Position numbers and translations under genes: made by a program. From assembly GCF_001485435.1 (NCBI RefSeq), contig NZ_BCMS01000002.1, positions 10,763-74,762 of the forward strand: a stretch of 64,000 nt of DNA, read 5' to 3'. Shown one piece after another: positions 16,255 to 24,723 of this stretch. Position 1 is the first letter of the stretch; the number at the start of each line of letters is the position of its first letter. The notes under the pieces were generated by a model. That model had not been told where the DNA came from, did not search any database, and worked only from the letters and a program-made list of their open reading frames with translations. Origin of the DNA: Deinococcus grandis (GTDB taxonomy: Bacteria > Deinococcota > Deinococci > Deinococcales > Deinococcaceae).

Positions 16255-16265
16255 CCGGAATCGGA

Positions 16266-17459
16266 TCAGCGGGTGTAGAGCAGGCGGTTGGGGCTGCCGT
16301 TCACGCCACTGACCACGTTGGTGGTGGCGCTGCTGATCACGGCGCTCGTCACGGCGCTGTTGGTGCTGCTGCCGGCGGCGATACGCAGGACGGCGGCGCC
16401 CGCGACGTGCGGGGAGGCCATGGAGGTGCCGCTGATGGTGTTCGTGGCGGTCGTGGACCCGATCCAGGTGCTGGTGATGGAGCTGCCGGGCGCGAACAGG
16501 TCCACGCAGGTGCCGTAGTTGCTGAAGCTGGAGCGCGCGTCGGTGTTCGTGGTACTGCCGACCGTGATGGCGCTGGCGGCACTGGCCGGGGAGACGTTAC
16601 AGGCGTTCTGGTTCTCGTTCCCGGCGGCGACGACCATCACGAGGTTCTTGCTCGCGGCGGTGTTCACGGCGTCGTTCACGGCCTGGCTGAAGCCGCCCCC
16701 GAGGCTCATGTTGGCGACGGCGGTGGCGCTGCCCTTGTTGGTCACGGCCCAGTTCACGCCGGCGATCACGCCGGAGTTCGTGCCGCTGCCGGAGCAGTTC
16801 AGGACCTTCACGGCGACCAGGGTGACGCCCTTGGCGACGCCCCAGGTGGCGCTGCCGACGGTGCCCGCGACGTGCGTGCCGTGGCCCTGGCAGTCGCTGT
16901 TGTTGCCGTCGCCGGTGGTGTTCGTGCCCCAGATGGCGCGCCCGCCGAAGCTGGTGTGCGCGGTGTTGATCCCGGTGTCGATGATGTACGCCCTGACGCC
17001 ACTGCCGGTGTAGTTGTAGATGTAGCTGCCGTCTGTGGGGCGGCTGCGCTGGTCGACGCGGTCGAGACCCCAGGTGGCGCCGGTCTGGGTGGCCGTGGCG
17101 TGCATCATGGCGTCCTGCTCGATGTACTTGACGCGCTTGTCGGCCTGCAGGCGGGCGAGGTTCTGGCTGCTGAGTTTGGCGGCGAAGCCGTTCAGGGCGG
17201 CGCCGTACACCTGCTGCACCTGCACGCCCTGCGGGTCGAGGCCGAGCGCGCCGATGAAGTCGCTCTGCGCGGTGAAGTCGGTCTGGACGTCGTCGTTGAA
17301 GACCACGACGTACTGCCCGGGGATCGCCTCGGGGTTGGAGGTGCCCAGGAGGGGCGCGCCGGTCTGCGGCTGGCTGGCCTGGGGGGCGGCGGTCTGCTGA
17401 CCGCAGGCGGCGAGGAGCAGGCTGAGCGCGATCGGAACGAGAAGGGGACGTGCGTTCAT
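16266..17459 (-). CDS. Secreted S8 serine protease (proteinase K-like subtilase)
   Basis: 397 aa. A lipoprotein-like signal peptide with LLAACG (Cys19), then an I9 propeptide inhibitor domain about 40-120 (PGQYVVVFND ... KYIEQD), then the peptidase S8 domain with catalytic D161 (AYIIDTGIN), H196 (GHGTHVAGT), oxyanion N281 (AAGNEN) and S346 (SGTSMASPHVAG). Extracellular or surface-anchored general protease. ATG 17459 is chosen for a well-placed GGAGG upstream. It converges on the LysR gene with a shared stem-loop. Confidence 0.93.
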   Translation of the reverse strand: MNARPLLVPIALSLLLAACGQQTAAPQASQPQTGAPLLGTSNPEAIPGQYVVVFNDDVQTDFTAQSDFIGALGLDPQGVQVQQVYGAALNGFAAKLSSQNLARLQADKRVKYIEQDAMMHATATQTGATWGLDRVDQRSRPTDGSYIYNYTGSGVRAYIIDTGINTAHTSFGGRAIWGTNTTGDGNNSDCQGHGTHVAGTVGSATWGVAKGVTLVAVKVLNCSGSGTNSGVIAGVNWAVTNKGSATAVANMSLGGGFSQAVNDAVNTAASKNLVMVVAAGNENQNACNVSPASAASAITVGSTTNTDARSSFSNYGTCVDLFAPGSSITSTWIGSTTATNTISGTSMASPHVAGAAVLRIAAGSSTNSAVTSAVISSATTNVVSGVNGSPNRLLYTR

Positions 17460-17696
17460 GTGGGCCTCCGGTGGTCGCCTCGGGGTGGGATGGACTGCCA
17501 TGAACGGCGCCGCCAGGACGCTGTTCAGGAGTGTGTGTTGTGAGGAACCTCCGGCATCATACGGAGTCGTGACGCCGGAACAGAGGAGAGCCCGACCCGA
17601 GCCGTGACGCCTGCTGGATCAGATGACTCCAACAGTCGTTTGGGTCCGTCCAGATCAGCCTGGAGTCGTGTCCGGATATGCCGAACAGCATGTTGG
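17460..17696. other. Non-coding gap between subtilase start and rsgA end
   Basis: No supported gene. A short palindrome CCGGCATCATACGG...GACGCCGG around 17551-17578 contains TCATACGGAGTC, like a solitary MITE-A end. Confidence 0.4.
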
Positions 17697-17718
17697 GTGG
17701 GGTACGAATTCACCCCAC
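17697..17718 (-). terminator. Stem-loop downstream of rsgA
   Basis: GTGGGGT / ACCCCAC, 7-bp stem with an 8-nt loop, 13 bp after the rsgA stop codon. It is the only strong hairpin in the gap. Confidence 0.6.
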
Positions 17719-17730
17719 GCCCCCCCGGGC

Positions 17731-18720
17731 TTACTTCCTGCGTTTCGCTTTCGGCCGCCCCGTGGCGAACCCCTGCGCCGCGCGGTACGCCTCCACCCGC
17801 TCCTCGCTGATCTGGCCGCGCGCCACGGCACGCACGACGGCGCAGCCCGGCTCGCTGCCGTGCGTGCACTTGCGGAACCGGCAGTCGGCCGCCAGCGCCT
17901 CGATGTCCTCGAAGCCCGCCGCCGCGTCCTCCCGCCAGACCTCGATGTCCCGCAGACCCGGATTGTCCACCAGCACGCCGCCGCCCGGCAGGCGGTACAG
18001 CGTGCGCGCCGTCGTCGTGTGCCGCCCCTCGCGGGTGGCGCCCACCTCGCCCGTCTGCGCGGCCTCGCGGCCCAGCAGCGCGTTCGTCAGGGTGCTCTTG
18101 CCCATCCCGCTCGACCCGATCAGCGCCGCCGTCTCACCGGGACCGATCAGGGCGCGCACCCCGGCCACACCCTCTCCCTCCTTCGCGCGCAGGGGCAGCA
18201 CCGGCACCGCCGGATCGAGCGCCCGCAGCTGCGCGAGCACCGCCTCGGGTTTGCGGGTCAGGTCCACCTTGTTCAGCAGCAGCGCCGCCCGCGCACCGCC
18301 CGCCCGGACCGCCTCCAGGTACCGCGACAGCCGCGCCTCGTCGATGTCCCCGTCCGGGGCCGTCATCACGAGCACCACGTCCACGTTCGCGCTGAGCAGC
18401 TGCATCCCGGACTGCACCGCGCGGGCCAGCTGGGTGCGCCGGGGCAGCACCGCGTGCACCCGCAGCGGCGCGTCCGGCACCGGCTCGGCCAGCACCCAGT
18501 CGCCCACCACGGGCGTCACGTCCGCCTGCCGCAGCGTCCCGGCGAACACGGACTCCTGCGCGCCGCCCTGCGTCCACAGGGTCGCCGTGTTGCGCCCCAC
18601 GCCCGCCACCCGCCCCGGCAGCAGGGTCAGGCCGGGCGCGCCGAGCCGCACCTCCTGCGCGGCCTGCTCGAACTCCGGCGTCCAGCCGATCTCGCTGAGG
18701 TTCAGTTCCGGCCCGTTCAA
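17731..18720 (-). CDS. rsgA: Ribosome small subunit-dependent GTPase A
   Basis: Circularly permuted GTPase of 329 aa that assists late 30S maturation. Order of domains: OB fold about 25-95, GTPase with G4 (LLNKVDL) before G1 (GSSGMGKSTL) and G3-like DNPGLRDIE, then a C-terminal zinc site with C, C, H and C in DCRFRKCTHGSEPGC. The start is taken as TTG 18720 because GGAG sits seven bases upstream and no in-frame ATG fits. The stop of a 13-aa upstream frame overlaps this TTG (TTGA), suggesting translational coupling. Confidence 0.88.
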   Translation of the reverse strand: MNGPELNLSEIGWTPEFEQAAQEVRLGAPGLTLLPGRVAGVGRNTATLWTQGGAQESVFAGTLRQADVTPVVGDWVLAEPVPDAPLRVHAVLPRRTQLARAVQSGMQLLSANVDVVLVMTAPDGDIDEARLSRYLEAVRAGGARAALLLNKVDLTRKPEAVLAQLRALDPAVPVLPLRAKEGEGVAGVRALIGPGETAALIGSSGMGKSTLTNALLGREAAQTGEVGATREGRHTTTARTLYRLPGGGVLVDNPGLRDIEVWREDAAAGFEDIEALAADCRFRKCTHGSEPGCAVVRAVARGQISEERVEAYRAAQGFATGRPKAKRRK

Positions 18721-18758
18721 CGGGCACTCCGGGCGGCAACGGACAGGAAGGCAGTCAT
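18717..18758 (-). CDS. Possible 13-codon upstream ORF coupled to rsgA
   Basis: ATG 18758 to TGA 18717-18719 encodes MTAFLSVAARSAR. TACCCT lies seven bases before the ATG, a leaderless-type promoter, and the stop codon overlaps the TTG start of rsgA. The alternative is that the rsgA frame begins here by a sequence difference. It could be a genuine leader ORF that lifts translation from the weak TTG. Confidence 0.4.
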   Translation of the reverse strand: MTAFLSVAARSAR

Positions 18759-18893
18759 GCGGCCCAGGGTAGCCGCTGCGCCCGCCCCGTGCCCAGTCAG
18801 GTGGCACACTGTCCCACCCCGGCCGTCCGGCCAGGGGCCTCCCCCACCCTCTGGCGGGCGCACAGGGCCAGCGCGGTGCGGCATCCTGTACCG

Positions 18894-20711
18894 GTGAGGT
18901 TCGACGCACCACGCCCCCCCCTGCCCGACGAGAAACTCAGTCCGCGCGAGCGGCTGCGTGACCTGCGCGCCACGCTGGCGCTGGTGTGGCAGGCCAGTCC
19001 GCTGCACGCCGGGACGTACGCGGCGACCAGCCTCGCCGGGAGCGCGCTGCCCGCCGCGAACCTGTACGTCGGCAAACTGCTGCTGGACGAGGTCGCGCGC
19101 GCCGCGCAGGGTCAGGTCACGTACCGGGCGCTGCTGACCCTGCTGGCCGTGCAGGTCGCGCTGGTTGTCGTGGGGAACCTGATCAGCACCGTGCAGAACG
19201 CCTCGCAGCAGCTGCTCGGGGACGCCCTGCAGCACTCGGTCAGCCGCCGCATCCTCGACAAGGCCACCACCCTGAGCGTCGAGGCCTTCGAGAACGCCGA
19301 CACCTACGACCGCCTCCAGCAGGCGTGGCGGGAGGTCGGCTCGCGGCCCCTGGGGGTCGCCACGCAGCTCGTGTCCCTGGCGGGCGCGGTCGTGACGCTG
19401 GGCTCGGTGGGCGCCCTGATGAGCACGCTGGGCCCCTGGGTGCTGCCGCTGGTGATCCTGGCGAGCATTCCCGGCGTGATCGTCAGCAACCGCTTCGGGG
19501 TGGAAGGCTACCGGATGCTGCGCCGCCAGACGCACGACTCGCGCGTGCAGAACTACCTGGGCAGCCTCCTGACGAGCGACGCGCTGGTCAAGGAGGTGCG
19601 CCTCTTCGGCTTCGAGGGGTACCTGCTGGGCCGCTGGCGCGAGTACTACCTGGGCTTCCGCCGCCAGCTCGTCACGCTGGTGCGGCGCCGCTCGGCGTGG
19701 GGCTTCGGGGCGGGGCTGCTGAGCGCCCTGCTGATCGGGCTGGCCAGCGCGCTGATCCTGCGCCGCGCCGCCGACGGGCAGATCAGCGTCGGGGATTTCA
19801 GCGTGTTCGTGCTCGGCATCACGCAGATCCAGGGCACGGTCAGCAGCCTGCTGAACGGCTTTTCCGCCATCTACCAGAACCTGCTGTACATGCGCAACCT
19901 CTTCGCGTTCCTGGAACTGCCCACCCGCGACCTCGACGCCGGGGAGGTCTGGAGCGGCCCGATCCATACCATCGAGTTCCGGGACGTCAGCTTCCGCTAC
20001 CCCCTGACCGAGCGGGACGTCCTGCGGGGCGTGAACTTCACCGTGCGGCGCGGCGAGGCCCTCGCTCTGGTCGGCGAGAACGGCGCGGGCAAGACCACCA
20101 TCGTGAAACTCCTGACGCTGCTGTTCGCCCCGACCGGCGGGCAGATCCTCCTGAACGGCATGGACGCCGCGCGGTTCAGTCCCCGCAGCGTGCAGAAGGA
20201 GATGAGCATCATCTTCCAGGATTTCGGGCAGTACCAGATGACCGCCCGCGACAACGTCGCCCTGGCCGAGGTGAGCCGCCTGGACGACGCGGCGGGCGTC
20301 GAGGCCGCCACCGACCGCGCCGGGGCCGAATTCGTCGGCACCCTCCCACAGGGCCTGGACACCCCGCTGGGGCGCCTGTTCCAGGGCGGGCGGCAGCTGT
20401 CCGGCGGGCAGTGGCAGCGCCTCGCCCTGGCCCGGCTGTACTTCCGCGACGCATCCGTGCTCGTGTTCGACGAACCCACCGCCGCCCTCGACGCCCGCGC
20501 GGAATTCGAGACCATCCAGGCGCTGCGTGAACAGACCCGGGAACGCATCACGCTGCTCATCTCGCACCGCTTCTCCACCGTCCGCCTCGCCGACCAGATC
20601 GTCGTCCTGAACGGCGGCGAGATCGTCGAGAGCGGCAGCCACGAGGACCTGATGACCCTCGGCGGGCGTTACGCCACGCTGTACGACCTCCAGGCGCGCG
20701 GGTACGCCTGA
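18894..20711 (+). CDS. ABC exporter, fused permease-ATPase
   Basis: 605 aa, half-size exporter probably acting as a dimer. The transmembrane domain (about 25-330, six helices) is followed by an ATPase domain with Walker A GENGAGKTT (about 400), signature LSGGQWQRLALAR (about 505) and Walker B VLVFDEPTAALD. The substrate is unknown; multidrug, lipid or peptide export are all possible. The start is taken as GTG 18894, where similarity to the family begins; an in-frame ATG at 18789 would add 35 non-conserved residues. CATCCT lies six bases upstream. Stands alone. Confidence 0.87.
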   Translation: MRFDAPRPPLPDEKLSPRERLRDLRATLALVWQASPLHAGTYAATSLAGSALPAANLYVGKLLLDEVARAAQGQVTYRALLTLLAVQVALVVVGNLISTVQNASQQLLGDALQHSVSRRILDKATTLSVEAFENADTYDRLQQAWREVGSRPLGVATQLVSLAGAVVTLGSVGALMSTLGPWVLPLVILASIPGVIVSNRFGVEGYRMLRRQTHDSRVQNYLGSLLTSDALVKEVRLFGFEGYLLGRWREYYLGFRRQLVTLVRRRSAWGFGAGLLSALLIGLASALILRRAADGQISVGDFSVFVLGITQIQGTVSSLLNGFSAIYQNLLYMRNLFAFLELPTRDLDAGEVWSGPIHTIEFRDVSFRYPLTERDVLRGVNFTVRRGEALALVGENGAGKTTIVKLLTLLFAPTGGQILLNGMDAARFSPRSVQKEMSIIFQDFGQYQMTARDNVALAEVSRLDDAAGVEAATDRAGAEFVGTLPQGLDTPLGRLFQGGRQLSGGQWQRLALARLYFRDASVLVFDEPTAALDARAEFETIQALREQTRERITLLISHRFSTVRLADQIVVLNGGEIVESGSHEDLMTLGGRYATLYDLQARGYA

Positions 20712-20715
20712 ACGC

Positions 20716-21327
20716 TCAACTCCGCCGCAGGGCCGCCGCCCCACGCTGAAGGCAAAGGTCGATGGGGTGGGTGATCTCCGGATCGGTGAACCAGACGTCC
20801 ACCCGTCCCGCCCCCCGCTCGACCTGCACCGTGCCGCGCGCCGCGTGCCACAGCAGGTCCGTCAGGAACTCGGTCAGGCTGACCGCCAGCTGCAGCCGCC
20901 GGGTTTCACGTGGGCCGCAGGAGATGATCTGCCCCACCTACCCGGCGGGGCCGGGACGCAGGTCCGCCGCGAGGTACGCGCCGCCGTGGTCATGCGCGAG
21001 CAGCACCCAGGCCGGGTCGAAGGGAACGGGCCGCAGCGTCCCCGGCGGCTCCACGGCCTCCACCGGCGGCCAGTCGGCACTGGCCTGCACCAGCTCACCG
21101 CTCCAGCCGGAATCCAGCGGCAGGGCACTCATGCCGTAGAACAGGCCGTGCTCTGCCCGCGTCAGGTATGGGCCGATCACCCGGAAGTACCGGCGCAGGT
21201 CGTCGGGCACCGGCACATTCAGGGTGTCCTCCAGTTCATCCAGGGCCGGACTGGTCGGCTGCTCGGGGAGCGCCTCACCGACGGCAATGGTGAGCCAGTC
21301 GCGCAGGACGGAGATCGGGTCGGTCAT
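20716..21327 (-). pseudogene. SMI1/KNR4-family protein interrupted by one stop codon
   Basis: The frame beginning MTDPISVLRDWL at 21327 runs as an SMI1/KNR4-like protein (residues about 15-125, with VPDDLRRYFRVIGPY and DPAWVLLAHDHGGAYLAADL), meets TAG at 20938-20940, and continues in the same frame for 73 more codons to 20716. One base substitution thus splits it; a GTG directly after the TAG could restart translation. SMI1/KNR4 proteins are often immunity factors against polymorphic toxins, though no toxin is adjacent. A second family member lies at 37700. Confidence 0.7.
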
Positions 21328-21462
21328 CGCGCACCAGTGTGGCGCGCGCAGCGGGGCTGGGGCGCCACACCTGCGCCAGGGATCGGTGGCGGGCGGGACA
21401 GAGCCGCGTGAGCATCGGGTTTCCCCATGTCCCACCGTCCGGGCGCGGCCTACACTGCGCTC

Positions 21463-22710
21463 ATGCTTTCAGCGCGTGCGCGGTGGTACCCGGTGGTGGT
21501 CGTGGTGGTGACGGTGCTGGCGCTGCTGCTGGCGGCGGGGGCACGCAGCGCGCCGGGGGTGTTCCTGCTGCCCATGCAGGAGTCGCTGGGCCTCAGCCGG
21601 GGGACGCTGTCGCTGACGGCCAGCCTGGGCCTGCTGGTGTTCGGGCTGGCCGCGCCGCTGTCGGGCCGCCTGATGGACCGCTTCGGGCCGAGGCGCGTGG
21701 CGGGCGCGGGCCTGCTGCTCGTGGCGGTCAGTTTCGCGCTGAGTACGCGGGTGGGCAGCGCGCTGGGCCTGCACCTGACGTGGGGCCTGCTGAGTGGGCT
21801 GGGGACGGGACTGGTGGGGAGCGTGCTGGGCGCGACGGTCGCGACGCGCTGGTTCGTGCGCCGCCGGGGGCTGGTGGTGGGCCTGTCCGGCGCGGCGACG
21901 AGCGCGGGGCAGTTGCTGTTCATTCCGCTGCTGACCCGCTGGGCGCAGACGGTGGGCTGGGCGCAGGCGACGCTGATCGTGGCGGGCGCCGCGCTGCTGC
22001 TCGCGCCATTGCTATTTGCACTGCTGCGCGACCGCCCGGAGGACGTGGGCCTGCGCCCGGACGGGGAGGTGGCGGCCCCGGACGCCCCGCCCGCGGCGCC
22101 GCCCGTGCCGGACCCGGGCGTGATGGCGCGGGCGCTGCGGCACCGGGATTTCTGGCTGCTGAGCGTCACGTTCTTCGCGTGCGGCTTCACGAGCAACGGC
22201 ATCATCGGCACGCACTTCATCGCATACTGCGGCGACCTGGGGCTGGGGGCGACGTTCGCGGCGGGCACGCTGGCGCTGATGGGCGCGTTCAACTTCGTGG
22301 GCACGCTGGCCAGCGGGTACCTGACCGACCGGGTGGATCCCCGGCTGCTGCTCGCGTCGTACTACGTGGTGCGCGGCCTGAGCCTGGCGCTGCTGCCGCT
22401 GGTGCCACCCGGCGCGGCCTTCACGCTCTTTGCGGTACTGTTCGGCCTAGACTACATCGCAACCGTGCCGCCCACCACCGCGCTGACCGCCGACACCTTC
22501 GGCCGGGCGAACGTCGGCACGGTGTACGGCTGGATCTTCTGCGCGCATCAGGTCGGCGCGGCCCTGGCGTCCTGGCTGGGCGGCGTGACCCGCGACGCGC
22601 TGGGCAGCTACGCCCCGGCGTTCCTGGCCTCGGCGGTACTGGCGGTCGCGGCGGGCGCGCTGGCCCTGCGCGTCACGCCTCCGGCACGGCGGGCGGTGCA
22701 GGCGGGCTGA
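21463..22710 (+). CDS. MFS transporter (monocarboxylate/oxalate-formate type)
   Basis: 415 aa, about 12 membrane helices in two halves separated by a hydrophilic Pro/Ala-rich loop around 195-225. Motif A-like GRLMDRFGPRRV lies after helix 2, and GYLTDRVDPR in the second half. Overall pattern resembles OFA/monocarboxylate porters; substrate unknown. ATG 21463 is preceded at six bases by TACACT, a leaderless-type promoter; an ATG at 21427 is rejected for that reason. Divergent to the broken SMI1/KNR4 gene. Confidence 0.85.
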   Translation: MLSARARWYPVVVVVVTVLALLLAAGARSAPGVFLLPMQESLGLSRGTLSLTASLGLLVFGLAAPLSGRLMDRFGPRRVAGAGLLLVAVSFALSTRVGSALGLHLTWGLLSGLGTGLVGSVLGATVATRWFVRRRGLVVGLSGAATSAGQLLFIPLLTRWAQTVGWAQATLIVAGAALLLAPLLFALLRDRPEDVGLRPDGEVAAPDAPPAAPPVPDPGVMARALRHRDFWLLSVTFFACGFTSNGIIGTHFIAYCGDLGLGATFAAGTLALMGAFNFVGTLASGYLTDRVDPRLLLASYYVVRGLSLALLPLVPPGAAFTLFAVLFGLDYIATVPPTTALTADTFGRANVGTVYGWIFCAHQVGAALASWLGGVTRDALGSYAPAFLASAVLAVAAGALALRVTPPARRAVQAG

Positions 22711-22714
22711 TGTT

Positions 22715-22921
22715 TCAGCGGTGCGCCTCCCCGGCCGCCGTGCGCAGCGTGCCGGGGGACGTTCCCGCCTGTTCGGCGGCCGGGTGGGGCAGGGCGTGCG
22801 AGAGGGCCAGCAGGGTCACCAGCAGCGTCCAGACGCCCACCAGGGCGCGCGCCGAGGGAGACAGGCCGGAAATCTGAGCAGCGGACTGGGCAGCGGGGGA
22901 AGCGGGAGCGCGGTGGGTCAT
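22715..22921 (-). CDS. Small membrane protein, unknown
   Basis: 68 aa beginning MTHRAPASPAAQSAAQ. One hydrophobic helix (ALVGVWTLLVTLLALSHAL, about 27-45) followed by a polar tail. Converges on the MFS gene (4-bp gap) and diverges from another small one-helix protein at 23052. Nothing in it is recognised. The start is the only plausible ATG; no strong ribosome site. Confidence 0.4.
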   Translation of the reverse strand: MTHRAPASPAAQSAAQISGLSPSARALVGVWTLLVTLLALSHALPHPAAEQAGTSPGTLRTAAGEAHR

Positions 22922-23051
22922 GGGGCCCAGCCGGCGCGCTGGTGGCGCGACTGGCCATCCGCCGGGTGGCCCGGGTGGGCTGGTCAGTCGGCCGCCCGGC
23001 CCCGCCAGTCCGCCAGTACCGCCGCCCGCGCGCCGGGCGCACGCTCGGGCC

Positions 23052-23369
23052 ATGCTCAGCCGCGCTCCCCAGTCGTCTGCCCGCGCCACCGCTCCGTCGG
23101 CCACGCTGCCCGCGTGGCAGGGCCGCGCCCTGACGTCCCTGATCATGGGCGCGGCCCTGGTGGGGGCGCTGCTCGCGCCGCACGCCAGCCCCGCCGCGTG
23201 GAACGCGCGGGAGGGTGGCATCGAGGCCTGCCTGGACGCCCTGACAGCGGTTTCCAGTCACATTGAAGGGCCAACACCACGCCCTTCAATTCCACTTCCA
23301 ACCGCTGCCGGTGTCATACGGACTCCGATTAAAAGGTTTATGATTGTCAGATCAAACAGACACTCCTGA
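23052..23369 (+). CDS. Small one-helix protein whose C-terminus runs into repeats
   Basis: 105 aa beginning MLSRAPQSSARATAPS with a hydrophobic stretch ALTSLIMGAALVGALLAP (about 26-43). The last about 40 codons are read through a palindromic repeat (from 23245) and into the IS630 end, so the native C-terminus has probably been replaced by repeat insertion. Divergent to the small protein at 22715. Function unknown. Confidence 0.35.
   Translation: MLSRAPQSSARATAPSATLPAWQGRALTSLIMGAALVGALLAPHASPAAWNAREGGIEACLDALTAVSSHIEGPTPRPSIPLPTAAGVIRTPIKRFMIVRSNRHS
23245..23313. repeat. Palindromic repeat R, left part (copy 1)
   Basis: CAGCGG...CCGCTG at 23245-23307 folds into a roughly 27-bp imperfect stem around a short CACCAC loop. 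The same sequence is at 42616-42651 plus 45085-45127, where it is split by an IS1-like element. It belongs with the right part at 24428; the two were one repeat before the IS630-family insertion. Comparable to the small non-coding repeats described for Deinococcus. Confidence 0.8.
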
Positions 23370-24424
23370 CGGCTCCCCTGGCGCATGACGCCGACACTTT
23401 CTGGCACCTCTACACGACCAGCACCTGCGCCGTCGAGCGGCGCAGAGCCCAATTCATGGCCCTCCTCGCTGAAGGACGCCCCCTCCCAGAGATTCTCCAA
23501 GTGACCCGGTACAGCCGGGTCACCGCCTACGATCTGGTGAACCGCTACCGCGACCGGGGACTTGCCGGGCTGTGTGACGGGCGCCACACGAATCAGGGTG
23601 CACCCCGGCTATTGAGCGCTGAGCAACAACAGACCCTGGCGACCCGACTACACGCCGACTTCGAAGCAGGACATCGTCTGGTCTGGGAAAGACGTTCAGA
23701 ACTGGCTTCAGGAGCAGTACGGACTGTCCGTTCACCTCGGGCGCACCTATGAATTCCTTCGAGCGGCTGGCTTTACCCCCCAACGACCCCGCCCCCGGCA
23801 CGTTGGGGGCGATGAGGCCGCGAAGGAAGCATTCAAATCAAAGTCCTGATCGAGACGCTCCGCCAGGCGGAGCGTCTCTCACCGCGCGTCTCCCTGTGGT
23901 GTATGGACGAACATCGGATCGGGCTCAAGCCAATCCGCCGTCCAGTCTGGGCACCAACTGGGCAGCCGTTGACCTGTCCGGTTCAGCCTGGGTACGAGTG
24001 GCTCTACGTGTACGCGTTTGCCAATCCGGAGAGCGGCAAGAGCCTGTTTTGGTTGATCCCAGTCGTCAACAAACAGGCGTATGTGGCCGTCATGGCTGCG
24101 TTTGCCCGCATGGTCGGCGCCAGCGCCGACCATCGTGTGCTGGTCGTTCAGGATGGGGCCGGTTTCCACGTGCCACCCGATGATGGGCATCCGGAGGGCA
24201 TTCAGACCGTGACGCTCCCGCCGTATTCGCCGGAATTGCAGCCAGCAGAACGGCTCTGGGCGTTGACGGATGTACCAATCGCGAACCGGGCGTTCGACAG
24301 CATTGAAGAGGTGGAATTGGCACTCTCCGAACGCTGCGTGTGGTTGGAAGCTCAACCTGATCTCATCACTCAGCAGACCCTCTTTCACTGGTGGCCTTTG
24401 TTAGCGAATTAATCGGAATCCGTA
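23317..24424 (+). mobile_element. IS630-family element, 1108 bp, with MITE-A-like ends
   Basis: Ends TACGGACTCCGATTAA and TTAATCGGAATCCGTA form a 16-bp terminal inverted repeat with one mismatch. Flanked by TCA at 23314-23316 and 24425-24427. The second copy of repeat R at 45121-45150 carries a single TCA at the same position and so acts as the empty site, confirming a 3-bp duplication. The outer 11 bp equal the ends of the MITE-A family, whose left 16 bp match with one difference. The transposase is broken. Confidence 0.88.
23385..24412 (+). pseudogene. IS630-family transposase with two frameshifts
   Basis: The N-terminal half (helix-turn-helix, RPLPEILQVTRYSRVTAYDLV) is read in one frame to about 23670, a middle segment (WSGKDVQNWLQEQYGLSVH...) in a second, and the DDE domain (MDEHRIGLKP, QDGAGFH, PPYSPELQPAERLW) in a third frame from about 23840 to TAA 24412. 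Joining the three gives a full-length IS630/Tc1-type transposase with D, D and E present. No in-frame ATG is seen before 23456. Not functional unless both shifts are recoded. Confidence 0.82.
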
Positions 24425-24427
24425 TCA

Positions 24428-24482
24428 GGTGCTCGCTCCGCTCGTTCAGGAGTATTGAAGGGCACCTTCGATACTCCTGAAT
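24428..24482. repeat. Palindromic repeat R, right part (copy 1)
   Basis: GGTGCTCGCTCCGCTCG, then the hairpin TTCAGGAGTAT...ATACTCCTGAA (24445-24481). The first 38 bp recur at 45129-45166, continuous there with the left palindrome, which shows that copy 1 was split by the IS630-family element. Confidence 0.78.
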
Positions 24483-24488
24483 TCTGCT

Positions 24489-24677
24489 GTGAGTGGCCGC
24501 ACGGATCTGGACGGGCGCCGGCTGGTTCCCTCCAGCGTGACGGTGGGCGAGGGGACGTTCAGCGCGCAGGTTCAGGCGGTGCGTACCTCGGCAGCCGGGT
24601 TCAACCGGGGCGAGCCGGTCACACTGACCTGCACGGTGCAGGGGTCGCACGTTCAGGTGACGAAGAGGCCGTCATGA
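24489..24677 (+). CDS. 62-aa fragment, possible remnant of a larger gene
   Basis: A frame from GTG 24489 to TGA 24677 encoding a beta-rich sequence (SVTVGEGTFSAQVQAV...) with no recognised family. It begins right at the edge of repeat R, so it may be the 3' end of a gene whose front was lost to the repeat/IS insertion. Low certainty that it is expressed. Confidence 0.3.
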   Translation: MSGRTDLDGRRLVPSSVTVGEGTFSAQVQAVRTSAAGFNRGEPVTLTCTVQGSHVQVTKRPS

Positions 24678-24680
24678 GGC

Positions 24681-24710
24681 GGCGGCCCGTCCTGTCGGGA
24701 ACGGGCCGCC
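24681..24710 (-). terminator. Terminator of the transaldolase gene
   Basis: Perfect 10-bp stem GGCGGCCCGT / ACGGGCCGCC with a 10-nt loop, 13 bp after the transaldolase stop codon. Confidence 0.75.
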
Positions 24711-24723
24711 GGGTGGGGTGGGC

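Noticed and set aside
18717..20744. Open frame of 675 codons antisense to the ABC exporter
   Set aside because: The opposite strand has all ABC motifs; this frame is a GC-bias artefact. Only its last 13 codons (upstream ORF of rsgA) are kept as a possibility.
20938..20940. Pyrrolysine or programmed readthrough at the TAG in the SMI1/KNR4 gene
   Set aside because: Nothing nearby supports recoding; a simple nonsense mutation or sequencing error is more likely.
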